DNA of 64,000 nucleotides from Isoetes taiwanensis. Its lineage: Eukaryota > Streptophyta > Lycopodiopsida > Isoetales > Isoetaceae. Positions 45,089 to 58,418 of the stretch are shown here, in pieces. Where the stretch lies: contig JAJEKV010000002.1 of the NCBI GenBank assembly GCA_021234155.1, positions 4,289,795 to 4,353,794 on the forward strand, given 5' to 3'. The notes under the pieces are model-generated. The model was not told the DNA's origin. It saw nothing but the letters and a program-made list of their open reading frames with translations, and made no database searches. Position 1 is the first letter of the stretch; each line of letters begins with the position of its first letter. The translations under genes and the position numbers were made by a program.

Positions 45089-47589
45089 TTCGGGCCAGGA
45101 CCAGCCTCAAATATTCCATCTATCGAGATTAAATCTTAGCTGATACGATGAAAAACCTAAAACTGGAATACCATCAATATAAAAGTACGTCTGAAAAAAG
45201 ATTCAATATATAATGGTTAACCGTTATCTACTATCCACATAAAAGAACGATAAAAGAACCTTCCTTCCATCAAATAATACAAATACAGATATATTAGCGC
45301 CACCACTTTATGTTATTAGATAAAACAATAGCAGCAGTACTTACAATCAATAAGTAGCTAGCACGTTATTCACTCCCGCAGCACAAACTCGAATAAGCTC
45401 CTTGGGAACTGAACCCAAGTATTGTCAGCGAGCTTGAAAATTGGAATCATACCTGACATCCTTGCTCGATGTCCAAGAATCTGCATCACTATGATCCTTC
45501 CACCTGCAAACGCGTACAACAATTCCACAAACATTAGTCTCATATCCATCTCCAAACTCATGCAATTTTATCATTTTCTTCTCCATCTGGCAGAAGATTC
45601 TTTGCATGTCATTAATCTCATATTCATAATATTGAAAACACAATAGTTTTTCCTGATCATAGATCATGACACACATTCAAAGCATCGTCAAATTGTGGTG
45701 GCACCATCACCTTGTGAGAGCAATTTAAAACTTAAAACATAAATAGAATTATAAAAACAAAAATTAGAGCTAAAAATAAAAACAAGAACAAAAAAAATCA
45801 ATAGTTTACAGCGCTTCAGCATGGGTTTAAGTGGCCATTCATCCGCGTGCACCAGAGCATATCATACCTCCTCATGTTTCTATGCATTAAGGCCCTTGCC
45901 CTACTAAGAGCCTAAGAGCGGCATGGGTGATAATTGGCTGCCTTGCGGAGGCCCTTCGTCCACACACATCCATGCACGTGAGCCAAAGGTCAAGGCGACT
46001 GTTCATATTGCACATAGCATCACACATGGCCAACAAAAACAGACAATTTCCCACATAGACCATCCTTTGGACATGCACTCCTTTGAACAAGGACATGTCG
46101 AGAAGATCGTGACCCGTCTACGAAAAATTGACATGCTACAAGGTCGTTTTGGCAAAGGTAAAGTGATCACGCGTTTGAAAACGTGACTCATGAAGTTTGA
46201 GGTCACCTTGAAGGCAGTGATGATTTGCCAAGGAGGACTCATGGGAAAAAGGGTCGTGATGTCCTCACATTGAGCTGTCTCTTGGTCTTTTCTTGGACTT
46301 GGGCAACTTTGCGGATCCGGTTACCTACTTATCATGTTAGCTCGTTTGCATATGTAACGCATATTCCAATGTTCTTGGGTACAGAACTAACATCCCCTTC
46401 TCCTCCCCAAAAAAAAAAAAAAAAAAAAAAAAACATTTGGTGAAAAGAAAGGTAGGAAGAACTTGAGGGGTGGAAAATCTGCAATAGCAGCTGTGTGTTC
46501 AGATCGACTATGGGAAGGATTGTTGCCATGATACATAGCAATCATGTCACGCCTTTGATGAAGGGCCTTTGGTGTAGAGAGTCAAGTTGGAGTAACGTCA
46601 ATGAAAAACCCAGAATTTACCATGTCTTCAAAGACTTGATGATCAAGTGATAGGAACATTCCATAAGAAGTGCCATGCCGAGACAAAAATTTTTGGCATT
46701 GGCATTGGAGTTGCAATGATTTATGGGATACTTGTGCTGTAGAGAATTTGAAAGTAAGCTTTTGAGGGCAACATCGAAACCAACTTGTCAATGATGAACT
46801 AGTGGATCAGGAGAAGTAACAGCACGGTGGAAAAATTGACTTAGGCCATGCAAGGCTGTGGAAGGAATTTTCCATCCTTATCCATTTTAAGTGTACCTCC
46901 AATTTCTATTGTTGACAAGAGTTTCACCCTCTTTCCAGAAATTCCTGCAAATGCAGGGTGTATCCTAGTGTGGGTTATTTGCAATGACATTTGGAGATCA
47001 TTCAACGTGCTTTGTTAGAAACAAGCTTAAAAAAACATCGTTTTACCTGAGAAGAACTAAGATCTGCCTACAAATTAACTGAGCACTTTTTCTTTGAAAT
47101 GCTAGAAATAAACAATTCTAGGATTTAATTAACTTAACCGTGATTAAAGAATCCATGAAGAAACCAAACACAACAAAGTAAGAAGACGAAAAGAAAAACT
47201 AGAAGCATAAGAGAGATAAAAATAGAAATGCTTAAGAAGAAAGCTGATGTAAAAGAACTAGAAACTGAAGTAATATATAGAAGAACAATAACAGTGCATG
47301 GATGATAGTTCTATGTTGTTATAAAAACATTTCATCCTTTAGGGGCCTCTGATAGTTTTCCAGATGCTCAACTCTTTCTAGACACAGCCCCACTGCATTG
47401 GTTTTATGGCTATCAACACTGGCACACTTTCTTCAAAAAACTCTTCCATACCTCATGAGAAGTTCCGACTATGTCGTCAACAATTTCTTTGTGGAGTACG
47501 TGACTATATCATGGTCGCAAGCCATCTATATAAAATTCCCATGAAACTTTGAATGTGTTCTTCCCATGAAACTCCGAAAATTGTTTGTC
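45089..47589. other. No recognisable gene
   Basis: At 45,370-45,680 the minus strand has two overlapping open frames with exon-like borders (GTTTGCAG and TCAG|GTATGA), so an exon of an unknown gene is possible. A 26-base A run ends at 46,433, directly after a C-rich stretch. The rest is AT-rich and unassigned. Confidence 0.35.
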
Positions 47590-48660
47590 AAGCCCATGAT
47601 GGCGTTGGAGGTGGTCATCTTAATGGAGACAATACAACCCCTAAGATTCTATTTGCATCATATTATTGGCCCATATTGTTCAAAGATTCTCACGTTCATG
47701 CCTGCACCTATGATGCTTGCCAATGAGTAGGTCGATCCACAGCTTATGGCACTCTTCTATAAACACTAGCCACCACATCTCTTTCTTTCAGTAAGTAAGG
47801 CATGGATTTTGTTGGCCCTAACGGTCCCCTCGCTCAGATTACACGTGCTCGCCACATTCTCGTTCTCGTGGATTATTTCTACTGAATGGGCTGAAGCCTG
47901 TGCTACGCCAAATAACATGGCATCCAGCATGGCGCGTGTGTTATTCACACATACTATTACATGGTTTGGATGGCCTACAGAATTTGTTAGTGACTGTGGA
48001 GTTTATTTTGTGAATCACGCCATTAAGGAACATATTCATCATCGGAAGAGGCCTTATTATTCTCAAGGTAATAGTCTTGTAAAGACTACAAATAAAGCAT
48101 TGATCATAATTTTGAGTTAGATCTGTGATGCCTCAAGGAAAAAATGTCATGAGAAACTTCCTACTGTTCTATGGGCCTATAGCACGATCTATACGATTGT
48201 CACAAGACAGACTCCTTCAAAATTGGTTTACAATATAGAGGCTTTAATGCCTATCAATATGTTTTGTCCTCACTTCGAATTTAACTTGCAATTGTGCATA
48301 ATCTACTAGCAGCACTTTAGATACACCAACTCTAGCAACTCGATGCGATTCGACGTGGTGCTTATCTCATAATCTCGAAAAAAACTTGGCACGATCATAA
48401 AAATGAGACAAAGATATTTTAATAAGGTTATTTAGTTCTTTTTAATGACTAATGATGTAAAACACATCTCGGAGTTAAAATTTCGTTGGTTAGGACCGTA
48501 TGAAATTGTGCGCATATTTTAACCAAGTGGCTTCTAGTTAGCCGAATTGGACGGCACTCCTTAACCCTCTTTGGTTAACGGTTTCTGACTCAAACAACTT
48601 TATACATATCAAGATCAAGACATGCAGGAATTACAAACTCACTAGATAACCGCATATTTC
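47590..48660 (+). mobile_element. Ty3/gypsy integrase fossil
   Basis: The plus strand carries the integrase region of a Ty3/gypsy retrotransposon: the zinc-binding segment near 47.6-47.75 kb and the catalytic core near 47.8-48.3 kb (LVLVDYFTKWAEA-like, then WFGWPTEFVSDCGVYF), and the region after the core to about 48.6 kb. No LTRs, reverse transcriptase or gag were found next to it. It is broken, with several breaks, and looks old. Confidence 0.75.
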
Positions 48661-51600
48661 ATTATATGATCAAAAACGAATTATAATAGTAAACAAGCCT
48701 TCTTAGTAGCTGTCGCTAATATTATATCATTCCTACACTACTTCTATCTAAGATTCGATGCTACACGGGCCTACAAGATGATGCACCTTTTATATTGAGT
48801 CCAACAAAGATGAAGCACCACATCTGGATAATTAGAACTTGGATTGGGAGGCTTTGTAGCTCTCGCCAGCTATCCACCCATCCAGCAAAAGTACGTGGTT
48901 CTTCAGTTTCTATATATCCATGTGATTCATCCTCTAGGTAATCCATTTCAATGAAGGTATCGTATTGCCATGGCACTGCTACTGTAATTTTTGACTCCAT
49001 CTGTGCATCCTTTTATAGGCCAACATACTGCCTCTCTCACAAAAGTGGGCCCATGTGGCTAATTGTCTCAAGTCTGGGGGGTTCACATTATTGACCCTTA
49101 ACAAATATATGAATGGTCAGGAGCGGGGTTTTTACTATGTAATGCCGTATGTATATTTAAGACATATATAAGAATTTCTAAGTCCTAAAATTGTAAGCTT
49201 AAGGAAAGAGGTATATGATGACATGAAGTTTGAGATTATAAATGCTATAAAGTTATCATAATTAAAAAAGGGTTATAAGATAAATCTAAAATAAGGGTAT
49301 AAATTCTAAGAAAATATGGAACCGTATAAATGGGGGTATTCGAATGATTATTGGATTCTTAACTTTTCTCCCATCTATTAGAGTTTTTTGCAACCTTGCT
49401 GAGCACTTTATTTCATCCTTTGATCGATTGTAATGCGAATCAAGTTTTTGCATAGCTTTTGCTGTTGGCTTTAAAAAATTTTTGCTTTATCCAAATCGTT
49501 TGGTGCCAAACTACTAGGCTCTATGAGGCCGATTTTTCTCAAAACTAATCTTTCTATTCATGTTCTTTTTTCCCTAGATTCTATGTTTTCACAGATGTTG
49601 TTTGTTGCTACTTGTCCATCTTTCCCTTGATTGCATATTCAGCTTTACCCCAGGTCAGACTGGATGCCAGATTTTCTGCATAGTAGTATATTTGGCAATG
49701 ATTTTTTGTCATTTTCATTAAAGCCTAGCCTCCTTACACCAACAATTTTCCAATTTTGGCCTCTCTCTTTCCTTCTCCTTAGATTTTGAACTTTTCCGCA
49801 ACTCCATCTTCAACTATCTCTGTAAACTTTGAAGGTTATTTATGTAAGAGATAATGGATGCCCGCTAGGCCCTTACATAGTGTGACGCTCCCTCGGTAAC
49901 ATACGATGCTCCATCGTACATCCTATGGGAAATCCCCCATCCGACAGCGACTACCGTATGGGCCCGCCGTCTACCCCGCTTTCGGGATGGCCAGGGCACA
50001 AGAAGAGGACATGGAGTTGTCTCGCGCGCTCGTCCCCTATGGGCTCCTATGACGCGGAAGCAACATAACTACATCAGCACTGGCAATAATAACAACAATC
50101 AACTACCACGAAGGGTAGCGTAATCCATCCACATATCCACTTGATACATCAATACATCATCACATCAATAGAGCTCCTACCAGGCTTAGACTCACGAAGG
50201 AAGTATACTGACGACTGGGGTCTCAAGATAGAGCAGACCGAGTTATGGGAATGACTTGGGCCAGCAATAGACAATGCACTTACGTGGTTTTCTCGAGGAG
50301 GGTTTGGAGTGTTTTTTTTTTAAATCCCAATTATCGACGTAGTGTGACGTAGCATTGTGGTATTTAATTGAATGTTCAATTCGAATTATAGCGGTGTTCA
50401 TTTTTATGCTAAATTCAAATCATATAGGGTTAGGAATAACGTTAAAAAAGGAAGATATTGGATAATTATGGCATTATGCATGGCTCAAATATCGAGACAT
50501 GCACATAATGGCATTTAATGATGGTTGATAGGACTGGAATTCGAATCATTCCTACGATTTTCATGTCTAATCCAGCCTATATCTATTCCACCCTAGTTTG
50601 GCACCCATTCTCCGCCCATTGTCCGCATAATCCTTCGCCCAATTCCTCCGCCCTATTTCAATTCCTTCGGCCAATCCTTCGCCCAATTCCTTCGCCATGA
50701 AGCGAGCAACTAGTGAGGAGTCGGAGGTGTCCTCCAAGAGGCGCCTACTTGTAACAGCTGATATCACCTAATATCAGCTGATTGTTCTTTTTTCTATGTA
50801 ACCGTGTACATGATAAAAAGGACAGACTCCAATGTCTTTGCAGATTTTAGGGGCTGGCTTCCTTTTCAAAGCTAAAGAAATGCACCAGGGCATCCCAGTG
50901 CGAGCAATTATGTAGAGCAATAATATCTTGGGGTAGGATGGTCTTACCACGTTGATTTTTGTATATGGGAATCATCTTGAGAGGTGATGGCTGAAGCACG
51001 CAATCGTCTCTTGCAAGGAAAAAGAGGTTGCTTATACATAACAGTTGCCCCAAGCTCCTATATGAAGCAGAATCCATTAGTTTAAATAGCATAACATTTT
51101 GGAATCCCAACTTTATAGCAACATTGTGTATGTTAATGGTAGGTGAATAAAAGCCAGCATTGACATGATGCACATGCCACTGTTTGTGAACTCAAGGAAA
51201 TGCTCTAGCATTGATGAACAGAGAGAATGCATTTTCTCATATGTCATATGCTTTTGCATAGACAATGCATTTTTTAATTACTCTTAACGTATCAAATGCC
51301 AAGAGTATCTTAGTATTTTAACTTTTATTAATAAAATCTATATTAGCAATGAGATGACAAAAGGCATTTATGATTGTCCTTTGTAGTCTTTCAATTATAC
51401 AAACATCATGTTTGTGCATTGTTTCTATTAGAGTTGGTTGCACGAAAACAAAGTAGCCTAACAATTCACAATATTTGTTTGATGAAGGATAAGTCTTCCA
51501 AAGTAGTTACCACCAATTAATATAAGAGATCCCCAACTTTAAAATCAATGTTACCATATTAATGCTTTTAGATCAAGGATGTCATTTCAAGCAGTTGTAC

Positions 51601-52227
51601 ATTCACATTTCCTAACATATCTTTGGTTTCCCACAATTTGCCTCATATATGCATTCTCCTTAACAGATCTTTCATTTATCGCCTTCATTACATTCTAAGT
51701 AGTTTATTCAATATAAGTGAAGTTCTACATTGGACAATCATGACTTCACTTAAGACACATTAAATGTCGTATGTACCTATGTTTCAAGCACATGTATGTA
51801 GCTATTAAAACAAAATAGACCAAATTCGATAGAAATGTATTGACATTTATCCACCAAGGTCCATGTTAGAACATTTTTCTAGATGCCTATGTTTATAATT
51901 GGATGTTATCTAGGCTTAATGCAAAATTTCTATGTATATACCCAGTTCTAGAGCAAGTCACCAAAAAAACATACATTAATGCCCCTCTTTTAGTGTCATG
52001 TCCAAAGTCCAATGCGCATAAAAATATATGTCCAAAAAAATGGGACTCTACGAAGGTAATGCATTTCCTCTCATTTGTAAGATTAGAAGATCTCGTTTTA
52101 TTATCCTATTATCTACCTCTACATTTATACAACTCAAAGTAAGATAATCATCCAAACGCAACAAGACGCAACATCATCTACAAGTGCAAGAAATTAAGTT
52201 TAATTCCTACAATAGAACCGTATTTAT
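48661..52227. other. Intergenic DNA with minor repeats
   Basis: A cluster of ccttcgcccaattcc-type units lies at about 50,607-50,696. A perfect 10-bp hairpin lies at 50,755-50,780. A minus-strand frame of 108 codons at 50,847-51,173 is open but unrecognised; it could be a captured gene piece if a Helitron covers it. The stretch 49,870-50,060 is CG-richer without a clear identity. Confidence 0.4.
50755..50780. repeat. Perfect 10-bp stem-loop
   Basis: CAGCTGATAT and ATATCAGCTG flank the loop CACCTA. Confidence 0.8.
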
Positions 52228-52256
52228 GCCCGGCACCGCTGGGCACCCGTTACTAG
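52228..52256 (+). mobile_element. Helitron 3' terminus (hairpin + CTAG)
   Basis: GCCCGGC-ACC-GCTGGGC (52,228-52,244, one G-T pair) is followed by acccgtta and CTAG, then T. This is the same design as at 1,059-1,086 and shares GTTACTAGT. The 5' end was not located, so the element length is unknown. Confidence 0.6.
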
Positions 52257-52477
52257 TTAATATTAATGTCCAAAGAAACTATAGCTAATGTTTAATCCAT
52301 AAACATTAAAAATTGTGCCCCTAGGGCTAACTCTGCTAGCCCCCAGTATGTCCCCATAGCTGGATTACGAGCTTATGGTCTGCTATATAGCCACTATGCC
52401 CCAGGCATGCTATCACGTGCTCATGAATACCCGTCTGGAGTCCGTAAAAACGGTTACCCCTGGAAGCACCTGTAACA

Positions 52478-55400
52478 ATTCCTCCCTCCTCTATTCTATT
52501 CTATTCTATTCTCTAAGACCTTGTCCTCAAGGTATTTTAATTACTTTAGGTGAGGAAATCGTTGCACGAACTCATCCGACTCCCATGTGGCATCTTCAGG
52601 AGTCTGGCCTCGCCACAAGACCAAATGTTCTACAATATCTCTATTGCACAGCTGCCGAACTCTTTTATCCAAAAGACTTTCTGGCGTTACAGAGGAGTTT
52701 AAGACAAGCGGTATAATCTTAGGACTAACCGCATTATCCGTATCTAGTATAGCACGCTTCAGTTGACTTACATGAAACACAGGATAAGCTCAACTCATAT
52801 GCTATTGGACCTATTCTTTTCAAAATTTTAAAGGGTCCGGCATATCGCGGGATAAGCTTAGGCACCCGTCCTTTCACTAAAGGTCGTAGACTATTCATCC
52901 TTAGTGACGAAGAATAGACCACTCTTAGAAAGACAATCCCCTTCTTTATAGGAGACCTCTCGTCTATGCTTATCAGCACTAGTCTTGTATCGATACTAAG
53001 CCCTTTGCAAATTCAACTTGCATTGACGCAGTATTGCATCCATTTCATGAAGCATATTCACATCTGCTTCTGCTTTGAGATACTTATACATCCCAGCATA
53101 AGTTCTCGGGTTCCTACCCATCATAGCCACAAAAGGCATCATCTTGATACCCGTATGATGGCTATTGTTGTAGGCAAATTCCAAGTAGGGCAAATAATCC
53201 TACCACTTAGACTGTTTTCCATGAACAAAACTTCTCAACATACCTCCAGGATCATGTTGATTCTCTCAGTTTGTCCATCGGTCTGCGCATGGTTCCCACT
53301 ACTCATACGCAACCGCACTTTTAACCCCTTCATCAGGTCTCTCCAAAATTGACCTGTGAACTTGGGATCCCTATCACTTAAAATAGATAGCAAAAACTCA
53401 AAAAGTTGGAAACACGTACTGCATGTAAACTGGAGCTACGTCGAATCACATTATGATCACCCCTTAGAGGTATAAACTTAACTTAATTAGTCAAGCAATC
53501 AACCACTATTAAGATCTGGGTGTGTTGCTTAGCAGTCCGGGGTATTGAGACTACAAAGTCCATACTCACACATTCCCACCTCTCATTAGGTACTGGAATG
53601 GGTTGTAACAGGCCCGGAGTCTTGCCATGGTCAGCTTTCACAGCCTAATTGAAATCATCTGTTTCACTTGGTCTTGCAAACCCAGCCAATAATATTGCTT
53701 TTTAACCAGCTCGTAGGTTTTCCATTCATCTCCATGCCCAGCTTGTGGGGTGTCATGATGCTCACGAATAATTGCTTGTCGCAATTCTTCGTACAAAGGA
53801 ACATACACTCTTCCCTTATAGAAGAAGTACAACCCTTCTTACTCGGTCCGCCAATCCCCAGTTTTGGTGATTGCAGGGTCTTGTTGATCCTTTTCATATG
53901 CATCCCTAATCCTCTGGAAAAGGTCATTCTCCATGATTAGCAAGAGCATTCACATGCTTAATCCTTGATAAAGCATTAGCTACTGGGGTACTCTTCCCAG
54001 GTGTATGCTCAATATTAAAATGAAATTCGTGGAGAAAATCAAGCCATCTCACTTTCCTAGAGCTAATCTCAGCCTGACTTTGCAAAAACCTCAATGGTTT
54101 ATGGTCCGTATAGACGATAAACTTGCGTGGTTCCTTACTTGTACCACTTCTCAAAGTAATGCCTCCATGTTTTCAGAGCGTGAACTATTGTCAATAGCTC
54201 TTGCCCATATGTTGAATAATTCTGCTCGGTAGAATTAAGCTTTTAGCTTTCATAAGCCACTACCTGACCTTGCTACATTAATACAACCCCAACTGCTTGA
54301 CTACATGCATCGGTATAAATCTCAAAGGATTCATTGAGATCCGGAACCTTTAGTATGGGACTATTAACCAACAACCTTTTGACAAGCTCAAAAACTTCTT
54401 GTTGTGCTTTTTCCATATATACTCACGATCTTTCTTCAAAAGATCCGTGAGTGGAGCTACTACTTTTGAAAAATTTGGCACAAATTTTAGTTTGTAGCCA
54501 AACCCAGAAAACTTGTCAACCCGAAAACATTTTCAGGTGGTAGCCAGCCTTGCGCTGCTTGTACCTTACTGGGATCCGGCGACACTCCCTCCACCGAAAG
54601 GATGTGTCCAAGGTATGCAACCCTTTGCCTAAGAAAATCACACTTGGATATCTTAGCATAAAGTTCTGAGTTTGAAGAGTTTGCAATACTTGTTCCAAAT
54701 GAGCAAAGTGCTCTTCTAACATTTGTGAATACATAAATATATCATCGAGGAACACCTCGACAAACGTATCTAAGTATTTCGAGAATACTTGATTCATCAA
54801 CCTCAAAAAGGTTGCGGGAGCATTTTTGAGACCAAACGGCATCACCAAGAACTCATAATGCCCTTGATGAGTTCTAAAGGCCGTCTTAGATTCATCACCT
54901 TTCTGAATCCTAATTTGATGATATACACTACGTAAATCAATCTTAATGAACCATTTGGCTCCACCAAGTGATCTAGAATATCATCTATTCTAGATAATTG
55001 ATATCTATCCTTGATAGTTGCTTTGTTAAGAGCACGATAGTCTATGCACATTCGCATAGTCTCATCCTTTTTCTTAACAAGCAAAACTGGACTTGCAAAA
55101 GGCGATTTACTAGGCTTAATAAATCCCATTGCAAGCAGTTCTTTAACTTGATGCTTAACTTCCTCTAACTCTAGAGGACTAAGATGATATGGAGTGCGCA
55201 CCATTGGCTTAACCTCTGGTTCAAGCACAATTTCGTGCTCAACTCCCCGAGAAGGTGGTGACCCTTTCGGCAACTCTTCAGGGAACACATCTTTAAATCT
55301 TTCCAAAAGATTTTGTAATTCCTGATTTACATTTGAATCTAGTTCAATGCTTACATCCATATAATTACAAGACTTAACCATGTCATCATTAGGCATGGTA

Positions 55401-57572
55401 TACATCAAGAAAAAGCTATCTTTATTAACTTTGAAATATCGCTTTGCCTCAGTGGCAGACAACAATTTTCCAGACCCCACATAAGGTAAGCCATGGAGAG
55501 TAATTATTTTCTTAGGTGAAATTTTGATCATTACAGTGTGGGATGGCCATAAAATGATTGACTGAGCTTTTTGCAACCATTGGATTCCCAGAAACATGTT
55601 ATAGCGATTTAACTTAGCAATATCAAAATCAATGACCATAGAGGTAGCATCACGGGTCTCCTTATCCACCAACTTCAACTGAGTGCCCCGCGCTTGTTGA
55701 TGATGGTGCTGAGTCTGGGACCCAGCCACAATCTCAATAACATAAGGAGGCACCTCGCTTAGGCCCAAGACCAACTCCTCTACTACATCTGCAGAAATAA
55801 AGTTGTGAGTACTTCCAGAATCAATCAAGACAATCAAGTCCTTATCATTGATCCTTCCTAACAACCTTATTACATTATCGGCATAAGTTTGTGTAGGGCT
55901 TACATCGATAATGATTTCACCTCATTCTTGCCCTTGGAGGTACCTGCTCTGTGGCTTTGTACAATCTCGAGCATAATGCCCTACAATGCCACAATTATAA
56001 CATCCCTTGGATGTTTTAATTTTAGCATTAGCCTCCTTAGGCTTATCCATCTGCTTTTCCTTAGCCGGATATAGCCGGATTTTTCTTTTGCTTTTTGGAA
56101 GGTGACCCAGTTTGAGAGACACCCGCGGTCCTCTTAGCCTTCCATTCAGCAATTTTTTGGGCTTTACATGATTCCTTCCTACCAACCAGCTTCCTAGCCA
56201 GTTCTACCGCAAGTTCAAAGCTTGCAGGCGCAACTTGAAGCATATGCTTTTGAATATTGGCATCCTTTAGTCCATTCACAGAATGATCAACCCTCACTCT
56301 GATTGTCAATTATGGCAAACGCAAGAACAACGCTTGCATTTCCGCCACATAATATTGCAGAGTCCCAGTCTGCACAGTTTCTTTCAACTGAATCAAGGCA
56401 TGTCGCTGGTCATAGTGGGGGCATACTCTTGCCTGAATAGTTTGCAAAATTCAGACCAAGTGCGTAGCTTCCATCCATCTTCAGTATGGGTATCCCACCA
56501 TTCGGCCGCCCGACCCTTGAGCTTTAATGTGGAATACAATAAACAAGCAAGCTCGCTTTTCTTTGTTGCCACAAAGTAAAGCTTCATTTGGTTAAACCAA
56601 AGCATAGCTTGCTCTGGGGTAACATACCTCTCATAGAAATCTAGCATTTTAATCCGTTCAAGAGACTTGATCTCTTCTTCTGATAGTTCTCCCAATTTAC
56701 CTGAGGGATCTCAGTTGCAACTCCAAGTTGCTTGCTATTGACCCCTCCAACAACGTCGTTTCTAGGTTCTCCGCTCACCCCCAGGGCTACGACAGCACCC
56801 CTTGCTTCTAACAAGTACTTTTTCATAGTGGACATCATAAGATATTCTTGGGCATTTTCATCTGAAGCCCAAGTGCTTAACTGCTCTTGAAATTTTCCCA
56901 AAATTTCCTCGAGCAGTGCTTGCTCATTACGAGTTTTCTCAAACTCTTCATTGAGCTGGTGGAATATCTGTTCCAATGGTTCCTCAATTGTATTGTTTTC
57001 CCTGAGGATCATCCTCCTTGATAACCACCTCCTGAGCTTCATTTTTGGCGCCATCTTCTTTGGCCCCATCTTCTTTGGGTGCCTCCACCTCTGCCTCGGA
57101 TTCAAATTCAGGCAGATCATCATCTAGATGGATGTCCTGCAAAGCTGGCAGTATTCCGTCATCAGCAGGGTGAACTTTTGGCATACCATCCACTGGCTGC
57201 CCCGCACCCTCTGGAACATTCTCAGAAACATTCTCAGGTCCCTGATCTGCCATTACGCACTGATACCAAAAATGTTACGCAGCAATTCTACAGCAGCTTC
57301 CCAAACAAAATGGAGTAGGGCCAACAGTCTACCTCCCACACCTATGAACTCTCAGAGTTCCCCATGACTATTGGGATTAGGCTCTCACTCATCCTTGTGT
57401 GTAAAGGGTCATTCGCTTCTAGTTGAAATAATCAAGAGGGAACTGGGTTTTCTGATTAGCGCTCTGGGAGCCTAATCCCAACAGTCGTGGGGAACTTCGG
57501 GTTTTCACAGGTGTGGGAGGTAGACTGTTGGCCCTACCTCATTTTGTTTGGGAAGCTGATGTAGAATTGCTG
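52478..57572 (-). mobile_element. Ty3/gypsy chromovirus fossil with near-palindromic 5' LTR
   Basis: Minus-strand element with parts in Ty3/gypsy order. The 5' LTR is at 57,273-57,572 with TGTTAC/GTAACA ends, and a methionine-tRNA-type primer site TGGTATCAGTGCG lies at about 57,255-57,268. Gag is at about 56.0-57.25 kb with a CCHC knuckle (CYNCGIVGHYARDC) near 55.97. Protease (DSGSTHNFI) lies near 55.8, reverse transcriptase at about 54.5-55.3 (FLDDIFMYSQ near 54.73), RNase H near 54.0-54.2 and integrase at about 53.0-53.9. A chromodomain (WRGQTPEDATWESDEF) is near 52.6, and a purine-rich tract lies before TGTTAC at about 52,478. The element is broken, with roughly half a dozen or more breaks. 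A matching 3' LTR was not found, so age cannot be read from LTR divergence; well-kept motifs suggest middle age. Confidence 0.85.
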
Positions 57573-58095
57573 TGTAACAAGATCTCGCTCTAGTTTTGCA
57601 AGCAATGACGTCAAAGAGAGTGCATCCCATTATTGAATGTAAAGAAGATCTATAATCGGTGAAATATGGCTCCACCTGAACATTACAATGAGATAGCTTT
57701 TCGAGGCCATAAGTGCTTTACATATCTTGAAAGTACTACTATAATTTTTGTAGAGCTTCTTTGTTGGTAAGTATCAATGGGTTACATACACTGGCCAACT
57801 TTTTTGCATATGAAACCATTTCTTGGATGATCAGATACAGATGCAACTTTTCTACAACAAAACGCCATAAAGTTATTTCATGATGTTTTTCCCCTGCCGT
57901 GTCTCTCGCCCCCTTCTATTTTTTCAAGCATCAATTCTTCGTGTCAAATTTGGCACTATGGAGTGCGAATCTCTCTTGCCCGATCTTTTTGAGCGGGAAA
58001 TCGCAACCAAATTTGGGGCAGATGTTTTTAGGCTCTTTGCCTTTTTCTTTTTCTACTAATTGTTTGATGTTCTGTATTTTTGGCCAGGTGGATAA
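57573..58095. other. Unassigned
   Basis: No gene or repeat recognised. Confidence 0.4.
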
Positions 58096-58418
58096 GGGGT
58101 GAAAGCATGCTACGGTGTACCACTTTTGGAACCCTCAAAAGTACCTACACTGGGTACTTTTAAAACTGGTACTTTCTACTTTTTCTTTTCATTAAAATCA
58201 ATCCAAAAATTTTGAGTTGAAGGTCAATAACATATCAATCTATAGTATTAGAGGATGACAATACTATTAGAGACTAAAATGGATGAATAAACTCTCAAAC
58301 TTATTGTTTATTGAGACATTAATGCAAGTTTCCAGTACCCAGTGTTGGGTACTTTTCTGGGTAGTTTCGCACTCCCTAAAAAGAACTTTAGATGGTACAC
58401 CCTAGCATGCTTTCACCC
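58096..58418. mobile_element. PIF/Harbinger (Tourist-like) MITE, 323 bp
   Basis: The terminal inverted repeats GGGTGAAAGCATGCTA (left) and TAGCATGCTTTCACCC (right) match exactly over 16 bases and continue as GGTGTACCA with one mismatch. The flanks show a TAA on both sides, fitting the TWA target duplication of Tourist/PIF elements. The inside is AT-rich without coding capacity, with an inner inverted pair (agtacctacactgggtactt and agtacccagtgttgggtact). A second copy is at 44,805-45,088. Confidence 0.8.

Noticed and set aside
49870-50060. Possible LTR or rRNA-like segment because it is CG-richer than its surroundings
   Set aside because: No second copy, primer site or known RNA core could be found.
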